The position numbers and the translations under genes were made by a program. A stretch of DNA of 64,000 nucleotides from Protea cynaroides (lineage: Eukaryota > Streptophyta > Magnoliopsida > Proteales > Proteaceae), in the NCBI GenBank assembly GCA_028583415.1, contig CM053267.1:48587390-48651389 (forward strand), given 5' to 3'. Positions 22,868 to 35,180 of this stretch are shown one piece after another (position 1 is the stretch's first letter; each line of letters begins with the position of its first letter). The notes beneath the pieces are model-generated. The model searched no databases, had not been told where the DNA came from, and saw only the letters and a program-made list of their open reading frames with translations.

Positions 22868-24290
22868 AACATCAAATTTTATAAGAAAGAAGGAAAGATT
22901 CAGCCCCTAGGCAAATCCAATCATAGTTCCCGATTCACCTTTGAATTAAGGAAAGATTCACCCCTAGGCAAGTCCAATCAAAGTTCTCAATTCATCTCTG
23001 AATTAAGGAAAGATTCAGTCCCTAGGCAAATCCAATCACCATTCTCAATGTACCTCTGAATTAAGGAAAGATTCAGCCCCTAGGCAAATCCAATCATGGT
23101 TCTCAATGCACCCCTGAATTAAGGAAAGATTCAGCCCCTAGGCAAATCCAATCATAGTTCTCAATGTACCTTTGAATTAAGGAAAGATTTAACCCCTAGG
23201 AAAATGCAATCACTGTTCTCGATTCATCTCTGAATTAAGGAAAGATTCAGCCCCTAAGCAAGTCCAATCAATGTTCCCTATTCACCTTTGAATTATGGAA
23301 AAATTCAGCCCCTAGGCAAATCCAATCAATATTCCCTATTCACCTTTGAATTAAGGAAAGATTTAATCCCTAGGAAAATCAAATCATCATTCTCCATTCA
23401 CCCCAGAATTAAGGAAAGATTCAGTCCCTAGGCAAATCCAATCACCATTCTCGATTCATCTCTGAATTAAGAAAAGATTCAGCCCCTAGGCAAATCCAAT
23501 CAATATTCCCTATTCACCTTTGAATTAAGGAAAGATTTCAGCCCCTAGGCAGGTCCAATCATCATTCCAGTTCATCTCAGAATCAAAAAAATATTCAGCC
23601 CCTAGGCCGGTCCAATCATCATTTCGGTTCATCCAGAATTAAGAAAAGATTCAGCCCCTAGGCAGATTCAATCACATTCAGTTCATCTCAGTATCAAAGA
23701 AATATTCAGCCCCAGATTCAATCACCATTTCCGATTCATCTCAGAACTGAAGAAAGGTTCAACCCCTAGGCAGGTTCAATCATCATTTTGGTTCATCCAG
23801 AATTAAGGAAAGATTTAGCCCCTAGGCAGATTCAATTACATCCAGTTCATCTCAGAATCAAAAAAATTATTTAGCCCCTAGGCAGGTCCAACCACCATTT
23901 CTGGTTCATCTCAGAACTGAAGGAAAGATTCAGCCCCTAGGCAGGTCCAATCATCATTTCGGTTCATCCAGAATTAAGGAAAGATTCAGCCCCTAGGCAG
24001 ATTCAATCACATCCAGTTCATCTCATAATCAAAAAATATTCAGCCCCTAGGCAGGTCCAACCACCATTTCTGGTTCATCTCATAACTGAAGAAAGGTTCA
24101 GCCCCTAGGCAGGTCCAATCATCATTTTGGTTCATCCAGAATTAAAGAAAGATTCAGCCCCTAGGCAGATTCAATCACATCCAGTTCATTTCAGAATCAA
24201 AGAAATATTCAGCCCTAGATTCAACCACCATTTCTGGTTCATCTCAGAACTGAAGAAAGGATTTAACCTTTAGGCAGGTTCAACCATCAC
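22868..24290 (+). repeat. Minisatellite of ~58-bp units, about 25 copies, with trimeric higher order
   Basis: Units share AAAGATTCAGCCCCTAGGCA, then (A/G)(A/T)(C/T)CAATCA, then TTCATCTC.GAATTAAGG. The first 11 copies are a simple ~58-bp tandem. From about 23540 onward three variant units recur in fixed order (ending TCTCAGAACTGAAG, then ATCCAGAATTAAGG, then TCTCAGAATCAAA), making a ~167-bp trimer repeated four times. Open frames here are incidental. Confidence 0.92.
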
Positions 24291-24659
24291 TCCCAGATCA
24301 TGCTAAAATGAAGAAGGCATTCGGCCCCTAGGCTTTTTCACCCTTCACCTCCTGTTTAGGTTCTGATTCATGTCGGAACTAGGAAAAATTCCATTCATCT
24401 GAATTCAATTAGCCACTAAGATTATCCAACCATCAACTTTGGTTAGGGTTCCAGTTCATGTCAAAACTAGAAAAAGTTCCATTCATCTGAATTTATTTAG
24501 CCCCTAGGCTTGTCCAACCGTCAACTCCAGTTCAGGTTCTGATTCATGTCGGAACTAAGAAAGGTTCCATTCATATGAACTCAATGTGAGCATGAGTTAG
24601 CCTCTAGGCCTGTTCAATCATTACCTTTGGTCCATGTTCCACTTCATAAAGGAATCAAA
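24291..24659. other. Diverged repeat-like sequence between arrays
   Basis: About four loose copies of a ~115-base unit with TTCATGTC(G/A)(A/G)AACTA.GAAA and ATTCATCTGAA text and CCCCTAGGC remnants; it looks like degenerated derivatives of the neighbouring array. No gene. Confidence 0.6.
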
Positions 24660-25045
24660 GAGAATTTCAGTCAATCCATCATCTCTAGCAATTAGAGTCC
24701 AATCCATGATTGTCTTCCTTGGCCTCTATCAATCAGGGCCCGATTCAAGCAATCCTTGCCTCTAGCAATTAGAGCCCAGTCCATGACTGTCAATCTTGAT
24801 CTCTATCAATCAGAGACCAATTCAAAATCAATCTTGATCTCTATCAATCAGAGACCAATTCAAAATCAATCTTGATCTCTATCAATCAGAGACCAATCCA
24901 AAATCAATCTTGATCTCTATCAATCAGAGACCAATCCAAAATCAATTTCGATCTCTATCAATCAGAGACCAATTCAAAATCAATCATGTCTCTATCAATC
25001 GGAGACCGATTCAAAATCAATCTCTGGCTCTATCAATTAGAGCCC
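24660..25045 (+). repeat. Minisatellite of ~37-bp units, about 8 copies
   Basis: The unit is close to CTTGATCTCTATCAATCAGA followed by GACCAATTCAAAATCAAT. Central copies are nearly identical, outer ones diverged. Confidence 0.9.
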
Positions 25046-25379
25046 GATCCATGTCTATCATAGCCCAGTGCTACAAGTTAGGATAGCTCGTCAGGATTGG
25101 TGAATGAGAAGCATTCCTCATTGCCTATCAGTAAAGATCAATTCCAGATTCTGGAGTCATCAGGAAATCATGAACCTTCAGCTATGATAGTGTTATCTCA
25201 TCTCGGGCATTTCTGATCCATTAGCCAAGGAAATGCTAGAATCCAAAGAGTTGCCCTCATATTCCTCATTGTTCAAAGAGAGGGAATGGAATTTTCCCAA
25301 GCAGAAGGGTAGACCAAAGATGAGATCCAATGTTCCCCAAGCAAGGATAAGAACCAGAATGGTCCAATGATGAAACCCT

Positions 25380-25870
25380 TAACCCATAAACTGGGGCATG
25401 AACCAGATTGAACTTAAACCCAAATTGAGTGCGATCTAATGAGAAAAACCAATGACCCCCAAACTGGGGCATGAACCGGATTGACCTTGGGCCTGAATTG
25501 GGTATGGTTCAATGAGGAAAGTCATGAGCCCTAAGCTGGTCATAAACCAGATTGATTTTGGACCCAAATTGAATGCGGTCTAATGAGGAAAGCCATTATG
25601 CCCTAAACTGGGGCATGGACCAAATTGACCTTAGACCCAAACTGAGAGTGGTTTAACAAAGAAATCCATTAAACCCCCCAAGCCAGGGTATAAATTAGTC
25701 CAATCTTGGATTCAAAATGGTGTAGTGCAATGGCGATACCCCTTGCTCCATAAGCTGGGGCATAAGCTAGATTGATTTTGAACTCAACTAGAAGTGGTCC
25801 ATTGATGAATCCATCAAACCCCAAATTGAGGTAATAACCAGAGTAACCTTGAGCTTAAAAAGCAATAGTC
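25380..25870 (+). repeat. Minisatellite of ~75-80-bp units, about 6 copies
   Basis: Each unit has AACTGGGGCATGAACC, GATTGACCTTGG, CCCAAATTGAGTG and GGTCTAATGAGGAAA in that order, with increasing decay toward the right end. Confidence 0.85.
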
Positions 25871-28800
25871 CGGTTTTGAATGGATCCTAAACTGAAAAAA
25901 AAAGATGGAAAAGGTAGGTATCTTGCACCTATTGATAGAGGGGCATGATGAGTCCTGCTGTTAGAGATCTGAAGGAAGACTTATTCCCGCAACGACTGAA
26001 GGTGGTCGTCGAAGGCGTTATGCCCAACTGGAGCCGCTTGGACGAACTAGTTGTTTCAACTTTCTATTATCGGTATTTGATCGGTCATCCATGTCTGGGT
26101 CCAAGATCAATATGCTTGTTGACAAGTCTAGTCCAATCTGCTGTGCAAGTAAAAGAAAATCACCCCATTTGGGATTTCAAACTCTGTGCCTTGTCTCTTC
26201 CATACATTTCCTCCCAGTTTCATACATCCTCCTATTCTACGTGTGCAGTCAATTCTAACTCTGAAGATGATTGAAATGATGAGCCATCTCCTGAACTTCT
26301 ATGCCACCCGGCCTCTTGAGAAAGAAAGGTCCAACCCGTCTGGGAAAGCTTTAAATGATCAATCGGGAGACACAAGAGTAGTCTCAAGAAACATGTATTG
26401 GAGAAGCTGCCATTTGTTCTATCTGTGAAAAGATTCCAAGGAAAGCATTACATAATAACAGATCATATCAACAGGTCAGCCATTCAGTACAAATGAGTGG
26501 AGGACAGATGTGCCACCAAGAAGATGGAAATACCAAAGTTCTTACAAAGTATATCATCTGCAAGCAAGAGATACATGATGAATGATCAATCTCAAAATCA
26601 AAGAATGAAGTCATTGGGATACCAAAAAAAAAAATTCAAGCCTATGTTTTATCTACATCAATAATGGGAAGGCAGTCACATCAGATAGAAGGTGATGATT
26701 AACTTCCAGAGGATAGCATACGGATTTACCATTCAGATAAAATCAGATACTATATGAGCAGTCACAAATGCTAATAAAGTTTACAGAAGATCAGAGTGCT
26801 AGTTGGGGCAAAGACGTTCTATCTGATTGGAAATATTTGGAAGAAGAAGATTCAAACCCAATATTGAAAGTCAGGATTCAATTTCGCGATCAAGCGAAGC
26901 ACTGCATTATGTGGCCTTCACATCCAAAAAAAAAAAGAAAAAGAAAAAAAGAAAAAAGAAAAAAAAAGAGAAGAAAAGAAAATAGTAAGATGTTGAATGG
27001 CATTGGAGGTTGACAGTAAGCCAATTGTCCCTCTCACTTCAAGAGGATGATAGTTCCAACCAAAGCCTGATAGAAAGTTCGATCATTCGTCAAGATTTAC
27101 AGCATGTTGGACCGGACTTTTGATTTTGGCCAATTACATCCCGCCTTTACAGGAGATGATCTCATCACTTCTTCATCATCAGAGAAACATTTCTCATTGA
27201 CATTAGACTCTCTCTCCCGTCTATCAATCTGACGGCTTTCCAAGGAGTCTCTATCACAAGCCCTTCTTTTGATTATCAATTTTTATGGCATTGTATCTCA
27301 TGATCAGGTCATCATTTTATGTACAAATTCATGAATCTGGTTGGAACTCTTATCTGTCGTTCATTACATCCGACGGCTTCCCAAGATTCCTATAAGCCCT
27401 TCATTTCTCAAGCCAATAAAATGGGATCTTTTCGGTAAGATAAACCCATTCTAGATAAACAACCAAACACTCTCCCAAAGGTAGACCCATGTGGACAGTT
27501 TCACATCAGTCTTCTTGGACCTTCAACATCAATACTTGTCAACAAACTTAAAGGTTTCAGGCCCAGATATGATCGTGACTGATTCGGAATCTCGATGTAG
27601 CTTGTTGAGACACGTGTTCCATCTGAACATCTCCAAGAAAGGAAAACATAATTCGGCACCATTTTTAATTTTGGTGTGGGACTGCATTTCCCTAAGGTCA
27701 CTTTTAGTGATGATTCAAATAGCTGCCCGCCTATCAATGCATGTAGGTGTCAACTCAAACAGTGGGGCAACGCTACCCATTTGTCATGAAAGTCGTGCCA
27801 TTCGAATTTCCCCTAAGGGTTTCAGACCATTGGATAAGACCATAGTTTTGGCAATATCCTCACCATATCAGGACTCTTTATTCAACCCAAGATGGGTTTT
27901 ACAAAAAGAAAAAATAAAAAAAATAAAGGGAAGAAAAGAAACCTCAACAAGGGAAAGGCAACCCGAGAAACCTCAATGGGCAACCCATAATACCTCAGTG
28001 GAGATAGGCGACCTGATGCAACCCTAAAGCATTGCCCTCATTGGTCATTCATAGAAAAATTCAGTGGTTCATGTAGCAAGTGTCATACCAGTCTACCCTC
28101 CATAAGGAAAGGAACCCCTCTTGCTCTCCAGTGAATCATACTCGGAGGAGTTGAACAAACCATCACCTTTTGGGCTCCAAAGCATTGCCTTTCAACAGAA
28201 TTCTATCTTTAAATCCTTTGGTCATGTTAGGGAGAGAGCAAATTCTCATGGCCTGGTTACGAATGTAGCCAAATTCATCAAATCATCAGCTCCCTCATTT
28301 TCCAAGATTCAAGAAGGGTTTATCTAAGAAATCACTTTCTGCAATCAATCTATCAATCTTCCCTTGACCTTTGAAGCATGGTCAAATTATGGATGCAATC
28401 CAGATTCAACCTAGTTCTAACTCTGTTAGATTGCCTGTGCCCTAGCACACTACAGTAGTGGTCTGTCACAACATGCAGACACTGGGGCATAGATATACCC
28501 TATGTAGAGGAATTGAACTTGATCATGAGCATTAAATCTAGGATCCATTGTCTAGTCTGAAGTCACTGACTTTCCTAGTCAATAGAAGTAGGTCTGTCCA
28601 AGTTGGTTTTTACCAATTTCTCAGTTCTCCTAATCCTGTTGATGAAGAAAATCCAATGTGGTCACTCACCTGTTAGGATTTGGTCACCAAATTCTTCGAA
28701 CCCTTTGCTCCTCGTGCCTACTTTGGGGTCATGGTTCATTTATCTTTCAAAATTGGCACAACAATGTTGTAAAGCCCTGAGCTTTTCATGAGCCTAGATC

Positions 28801-29499
28801 AAGGCCCAAACCCATGTCACATTTCATCGCCGCTTGGCTATTCTATCAATTTGTTCTACCATAATGCACAGTCAAAGAACTTAGTTGATCAGATGCCCCT
28901 CGACAGTTTAACACCATGGTCAATCAATAAAGTCACTTTGGTTAAAGACTGTCAAGGTCCCCTTATTCTTCTCCAAAATCCTCGCTAGAGTTTCTTTCAA
29001 TCCAAAATCCGACAACACCAATGTTCGCTGAAGAAAATCATCATTTTCAAATTACATGGAACCTTTCCAAGGGAGCAACCAAGTCATCACTACCATGCTG
29101 AAATTGTGTCAAACTTTCAGTACCAGGTCATAAATGGCAAATTTCAAATCTAGGTATCATGCCAGCGAAGTCCATGACACCATTTCCATTGATGTCATGT
29201 TTTGTGCCTTCACCAATAAAGTAGGAGCACAAAAAAAAAAAAAAAACTTGGAAAACTGCCAAGGAATTCACCATCATTTCAAATATGTCCAGCACTCTAT
29301 AGGTTCAAAGTCAAGAGACTTCCAAGATGGGTTAGATTTCAACCCTAAAGGTTCAAAGTCAACAAAGCCTTCCTGTATGGGTCACTTTCAAGCATCCTAA
29401 AGGTTCATAGTCATAGAGCTTCCAAGAAGGATATTCCTATTTTCAATCCCGAAGGTCCAAAGCTGATAGGAACTACCAAGATGAGTCATTCAGTATCAC
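25871..29499. other. Unrecognised interior of the 18-kb element
   Basis: About 3.6 kb with no convincing coding frame. I looked for reverse-transcriptase (xxDD), RNase H (TDAS), integrase (HHCC, DDE) and zinc-knuckle motifs on both strands and saw none. Short frames such as 25945-26274 and 27491-28027 have no recognisable family. Simple runs of A/AG occur at 26928-26985 and 27903-27955. It could be heavily decayed pol or captured sequence. Confidence 0.5.
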
Positions 29500-29940
29500 C
29501 CTATAAATGACCTTCTGAGCTCTTGCTCATTTCAGAATCAATAGCAAATTCCTCACCCTATAAGTGACCTTCTGAGTTCTTGCTCATTTCAGAATCAATA
29601 GCAAATTCCTTACCCTAAAAGTAACTTTCTGAGTTCTTACTCATTTCAGAATCAAATGCAGAGCCCTATCTCATCTAAAGTTCAAATCAATCTCAGCCTA
29701 TTAGTGAATCAAATGTAGAGCCCTAGCTCATCCAAAGTTCAAATCAATCTCAGCCTATTAGTGAATCAAATGTAGAGCCCTAGCTCATTCAAAGATCAAG
29801 TCAATCTCAGCCTATATGGGAATCAAATGCAGAGCCCTAGCTCATTCAAAGATCAATTCAATCTCAGCATATAAGTGAATCAAATCAGAGCCCTAGCTTA
29901 TTCAGAAAATCAATCTCAAAATCTCAATCAAAAGAGCCTC
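29500..29940 (+). repeat. Two adjoining minisatellites of ~57-bp units
   Basis: First about three units with CCTTCTGAGTTCTTGCTCAT and CAGAATCAATAGCAAATTCC. Then about five units with GAATCAAATGTAGAGCCCTA and GTTCAAATCAATCTCAGCC. The similar period suggests a common origin. Confidence 0.88.
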
Positions 29941-29984
29941 ATCTCAATCAAAGGAAAGACATCAAAGTCGAGCCCAAGCTCATA

Positions 29985-30355
29985 CAATCAGCCTTGTATT
30001 CACAGTCTAGCTTCATACAAGAAGAGGTTTATCAGCCTACAAATGGATCAAGTCGGGTCCAAGCCCGCACATGTCTTGCATTGAGTTCCACCTCAGCAAG
30101 AAGAGGTTCCCAGCCTACAAATAAGCCTTGTATTCACAGCCTAGCTTCATACAAGAAAAGGTTCCCAACCTACAAATCAGCCTTGTATTCACAGCCTAGC
30201 TTCGTACAAGAAGAGGTTTATCAGCCTATAAATGGATCAAGCCGGGTTCAAGCCCGCAAGTACCTTGCATCATGAGTCACCTCAGCAAGAAGAGGTTCCC
30301 AGCCTACAAATGAGCCTTGTATTCACAGCCTAGCTTCATACAAGAAGAGCATTCA
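29985..30355 (+). repeat. Minisatellite with mixed ~55/120-bp periods
   Basis: Recurring blocks are CAGCCTTGTATTCACAGCCT, TAGCTTCATACAAGAAGAGG and CAGCCTACAAAT, interleaved with GATCAAGTCGGGTCCAAGCC segments present twice. Confidence 0.85.
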
Positions 30356-30546
30356 TCAATTCTCCAAGAAGAGCAAACCTTCTTGCCAGTCGAACTACGT
30401 TCTGGGCTTGATTTCTAGGACAGCCTTAGAATACGTAGGCAGTTTAGGAAAAATTACCCTAAGTGCAGCCGAATAAACAATATCACTCATGCCTTAAAAA
30501 TGTGGTTCTTTTATCTTTAGCCTTCAACTAATAACAATCTCGGCTA

Positions 30547-30558
30547 AAGAGGGGCATC
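30547..30558 (+). promoter_or_regulatory. Polypurine tract before the 3' LTR
   Basis: AAGAGGGGCATC directly abuts the 3' LTR start TGTAAGCACC. It would prime plus-strand synthesis during replication. Confidence 0.8.
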
Positions 30559-33303
30559 TGTAAGCACCCCATTTTTGCCACCCTCGGCATAAGTGAACCA
30601 ATATGGCAGGTTTCTGACCTTTAACCCAAAAATTTGTGATTTTTCACTGATCCCTATAGCAGGGTCATGGGCTATTATCTGCATAGATGCATAGGTCATA
30701 GAATTATCTTCGAAACGAGACCAGAATTGCTCAATTACGATATCAAATGAGGAAGATATGACCATTTTAGTCGGATGATACATATAAGGGAGGTTTTTGA
30801 AATTATTATAAATAATCCCAGGGGCCTTCATGCAAATTATCCTAAGTCGGATCGTTTGAATTCAAATCATCATATCTTGATCATTCGACATCGGATTCAG
30901 ATGATTCCAAGACCATTATTCTTCATTCATGATGTTCTACAAAGTGGACGTAAAAAATCCCGATTAGAAGTCACCAGTGGGTCTCATGCAAACTTGCATG
31001 CAAAATGATCGTTAGGACTTCAAAGCTTCATATCTTTCCCGTTCTACATCGGATTCAGATGATTCCAAGACCATTATTCTTCATTCATGATGTTCTACAA
31101 AATGGACGTAAAAAAAATCCGGGGTAGAAGTCACTAGTGGGTCCCATGCAAGCATGCATGCAAAATTATCGTCAGAACTTCAAAGCTGCATATCTTTTCC
31201 GTTCTACATCGGATTCAGGTGATTCCAGTCTCATTATGTTCCATTTTTAGTGCTCTACAAAGTGGACGTAAAATATTTCTGGTAGAAGCCTCCGAAGGAT
31301 CTCATGCAGAATGGTCAGCCAAATTATCGATAATTGGTCAGCTTAAACTTCAAAAATTCATAAGTTGACCATTTTACTTCCAAATGAGGTGATTCAAGTT
31401 CCTATATTCCTCATTTTTAATGTTCTACAAAATGAACGCAAAAAATTTAGAATAAAGGCCATCAAAAAATTCCATGCGGGATGACAGCGGAAATGACCCA
31501 TGAAATGACTATGAGAGAAAACCCAGTTAATTCCAATCAATCCAGTCAACTCAGCTCAACCCAAGCTAGTTTGGACCCAACCCAGTCAATCCAGCTCAGT
31601 TCAAGTCAATCCAGCCCAATAATTCAAGTCAGACCAGCCTAGACCAAGTCTGTTTAACCCATGTGCAAGAATTTTATGATATCATATATATATATGCATT
31701 CGGTTCAACGAAAAAAAGGAAAGATTGAGAAGATTTGAGAGAGGAAAGAGAGAGACCGAAAGGGGAAAGAAAGGAGGGCGGTTGGAAAGAAAAGGAATAA
31801 AAAATAAAAAAAATCAATCAAAGAGGAGAAGATCGAAGAGAGAGAGAGCGGTGAGAATCCGAGAATAAAAGAGAGAGGGCGGTGAAGATTGAGGAGGATC
31901 GAGAGAGAATCGAGGAGAAGATAAGAAAGAAAAAAATATATATAAAAAGGAGAATATCCCGAAGAGAAAGGGGGGGAGCCGTAAAAGAAAAATCGAAAGG
32001 AGAGAGAGAGGCCGAAAATAAGGAAGAGAAAAAAAAAAGAAAAAAAGAAAGAGACCAAAAGAGGGGGAGTAGATCGAGGAGAAGAAGAGAAAAGGGGGAA
32101 GTAGGAGCTGGAGAGAAGAGGGGGCGTTGAGAAGAAGAGAGAAAGGAGGAGGTGGAGATAAACCAAGAAGAGAGAGAGGAGGAAAAGGAAGAAGCAGGAG
32201 GTGGAGAGGAGAAGAAAAAAAATTATTAGAAAATCAGAATCGAGAAAAGGAGAAGGAGGAGGACGGTGAGAGAAAGAATGAAAAAAAAATAGAAAAGAAA
32301 GGGGGAAGGCCGAGAAGAAGGAGGAGGTGAAGAGGAGAAGAAAAAGAAAAAAAAACAGAAAGAAAGGGGGAAGGCCGAGAAGAAGGAGGAGGTGGAGAGG
32401 AGAAGAAAAAAACAAAAAAAAATCAGAAAAGGGAGAAAGAGAGCAGAAGAAGATGCTGGAGAGTGGGAAGAATCGAGAGAAGCAGAACGAAAAGATGAAG
32501 AAGAGGAAGAAGGAGAAGGCAATGGATTTGCAACAGGTAAACCACCGTCCTTTTTTTTATTTTTTTTATTTATTTTCTTCTTCTTCATTTCCTATTGCTT
32601 CAACCGAACCTAGTCACACCTGTCCTTATAGATGCATGCATCCATCTACACCCTTCATCCCATGCTGCCATAGCACCAACCGAACATGATAATTCCCATC
32701 TGCACCACCTGTGATACCCTTATGCAGGCCCTTCAAACCATCCCAACATGATCTGAAACCCTTGTCCACCATGATCAAACCCCCTCTCTCCTTATTGATC
32801 TAAATCATGGAGATTTTTTTTATGAGCAAGTTGATTCGATTTTAATAATGTGATTTTGATCATTGATCCTATCATATGTGTTATTGATTTAACTTTGATT
32901 ATTGGTTTAATTTGATCTCTTGATCTCCCGATCGGATCAACCCATGATCTGAACCACTCAATTTGATCAAATCATGATTTGAGCCGTTGATTTTCTAGAT
33001 ATGATGATATGATGCATGATTGATGAGATTTAGTTAGATCTGAATCATTAAAATCTAAAATCTGATGATATAATGCGTTATGGGTGATTTAAATGAATCT
33101 AAATGGTTGGATTGCCATCATGAATGATCTAAACTGTTGAATTGTCATGATATGTGATCAAAAAATGAATCTGAACGGTCAGATTAACATCAATAGTATA
33201 CCATTGAATTTTTCATCATGAGTGTTTTTAGATACACTAACATGTTTAGATGCTCATTGTCATATTTAGATGCTCATTGCCATATTAGATGTTTATTTTC
33301 ATA

Positions 33304-34048
33304 ATTAGGGTAGAAAACCCTAAAATGAAAAAAATGTAACAATTAGGGTAGAAAACCCTAAAATGGAAAGAATATAACAATTAGGGTAGAAAATCCTAAA
33401 AAATGGAAATAAAATAACAATTAGGGTAGAAAATCCTAAGATGGAAAGAAAATAATAATTAGGGTAGAAAACCCTAAAATGGAAAAAATGTAACAATTAG
33501 GGTAGAAAACCCTAAAAAATGGAAATAAAATAATAATTAGGGTAGAAAACCCTAAAATGGAAAGAAAGTAACAGGGTAGAAAACCCTAAAAATGGAAATA
33601 AAATAATAATTAGGGTAGAAATCCCTAAAATGGAAAGAAAGTAACATTTAGGGTAGAAAACCCTACGATGGAAAGAAAATAATAATTAGGGTAGAAAACC
33701 CTAAAACGGAAAGAAAGTAACATTTAAGGTAGAAAACCCTAAGATGGAAAGAAAATAATAATTAGGGTAGAAAACCCTAAAATGGAAAGAAAGTAACAGT
33801 TAGGGTAGAAAACCCTAAAAAATAGAAATAAAATAATAATTAGGGTAGAAAACCGTAAAATTGAAAGAATGTAACAATTAGGGTAGAAAACCCTAAAAAA
33901 TGGAAATAAAATAACAATTAGGGTAGAAAATCCTAAAATGGAAAGAATGTAACAATTAGGGTAGAAAATCCTAAAAAAATGGAAATAAAATAATAATTAG
34001 GGTAGAAAACCCTAAAATGGAAAGAAAATAACAATTAGGGTAAAAAAT
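33304..34048 (+). repeat. Array of telomere-motif hairpins, 3' LTR
   Basis: Same unit number and order as the array at 20395-21149, with private point changes in each and one truncated unit here (about 33570). No net gain or loss of units since insertion is visible. Confidence 0.92.
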
Positions 34049-34430
34049 AGCATACTAGATCATGCCATGTAGGCTCTTGCCTTATTTGCAATACATGCCT
34101 ATTTGAAAGATTTTAAACAATCTTACTGTATGTGAATTTCTTGTCATAAATGTTTTATGTGCCATGTTTAGATAGAATATTTTATTTTTTGGCAATAACT
34201 TATTTTATGCAACACCCTAGTTAAACTGCCATATATGCACACTTCTAGAAGACAATGTAGGTGTGGGGACGTGCATTTAGGCACCCACATTCTTGGGAAG
34301 GGCATAATGGGAATGATAAATCTTAATAAAGAAAGAGAATGCCTTGCCAAACTTTCCAAAATTAGAATTCAGGATAAAAATAGTGATTTAGGACGATTTT
34401 GCCCCTTAGCAAACCCTAAACCTAGAATAG

Positions 34431-35180
34431 GTTCTAAACCCTAAACCTAGAATAGGTTCTCAATCTCAAACCTAGAATAGGTTCACAATCCCAAACCTAG
34501 AATAGGTTCTCAATCATGAACCTAGAAAAGGTTACCCAGCCCAAACTACGCGGATTCTGATTCCTAAGGTAAACCCTAGGATACGTAGGCTATTTGGGAG
34601 AATCCCAAATTCGGATCCACACCTTAGTCCACTCGGACTATCCATAGATCCACTAGGATATCCACCCCAATTTTGACCCAAATAGGGTTATCCAGGTTCG
34701 AACTATGCGGATTCTGATTCCTAGGGCAAACCCTAGGATACGTAGGCTATTTGGGAGAAACCCAAATTCGGATCCACACATTGAGTCCACTCGGACTATC
34801 CATAGATCCACTAGGATATCCATTCCCATTTTAACCCAGAGCCCGAACTACGCAGATTCTGATTCCTAGGTCAAACCCTAGGATACGTAGGCCATTTGGG
34901 AGAAACCCAAATTCGGATCCCCAATTTAGTCCACTCGGACTATCCATAGATCCACTAGGATATCCCCCATATTTTAACCCAAATAGGGTTATCCACACCT
35001 TAGTCCACTTGGACTATCCATAGATCCACTAGGATATTTATCTATATTTTGACCCACATAGGGTTATCCATATTCCAATCCAGAATGGGTTATCCATATT
35101 TTGACCCAAATAGGGTTATCCTTACATCCACTAGGACTATTTATCAGTCCACATGGACTATCCGGATCCTAACCCATAGG
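34431..35180 (+). repeat. Tandem blocks present only in the 3' LTR
   Basis: Four ~28-bp units of CCTAGAATAGGTTCTCAATC are followed by three to four ~150-bp units. These contain an ACTACGCGGATTCTGATTCC..CCCTAGGATACGTAGG hairpin and the text TCCACTCGGACTATCCATAG / ATCCACTAGGATATCC. AATAGGGTTATCC is repeated between them. The 5' LTR joins directly across this position, so it has lost the block. Confidence 0.88.
34699..34745 (+). other. Best example of a recurring short hairpin
   Basis: A stem TCCTAGGG / CCCTAGGA closes a CAAA loop, inside an outer arm near ACTACG/CGTAGG (here ACTATG). Other copies start near 30392, 34543, 34845, 35274, 38208, 38704 and 38957, in the interior end, the 3' LTR and the older solo LTR. 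At 38208 the inner stem is TCTTAGG / CCTAAGA, a paired change. Function unknown. Confidence 0.6.

Noticed and set aside
22868..24290. CRISPR-like array
   Set aside because: Plant context, no constant repeat separated by unique spacers, whole unit drifts, no cas genes; it is a minisatellite.
25945..26274. Frame of 109 codons as gag or pol remnant of the 18-kb element
   Set aside because: No zinc knuckle, catalytic motif or recognisable family; left as unassigned interior.
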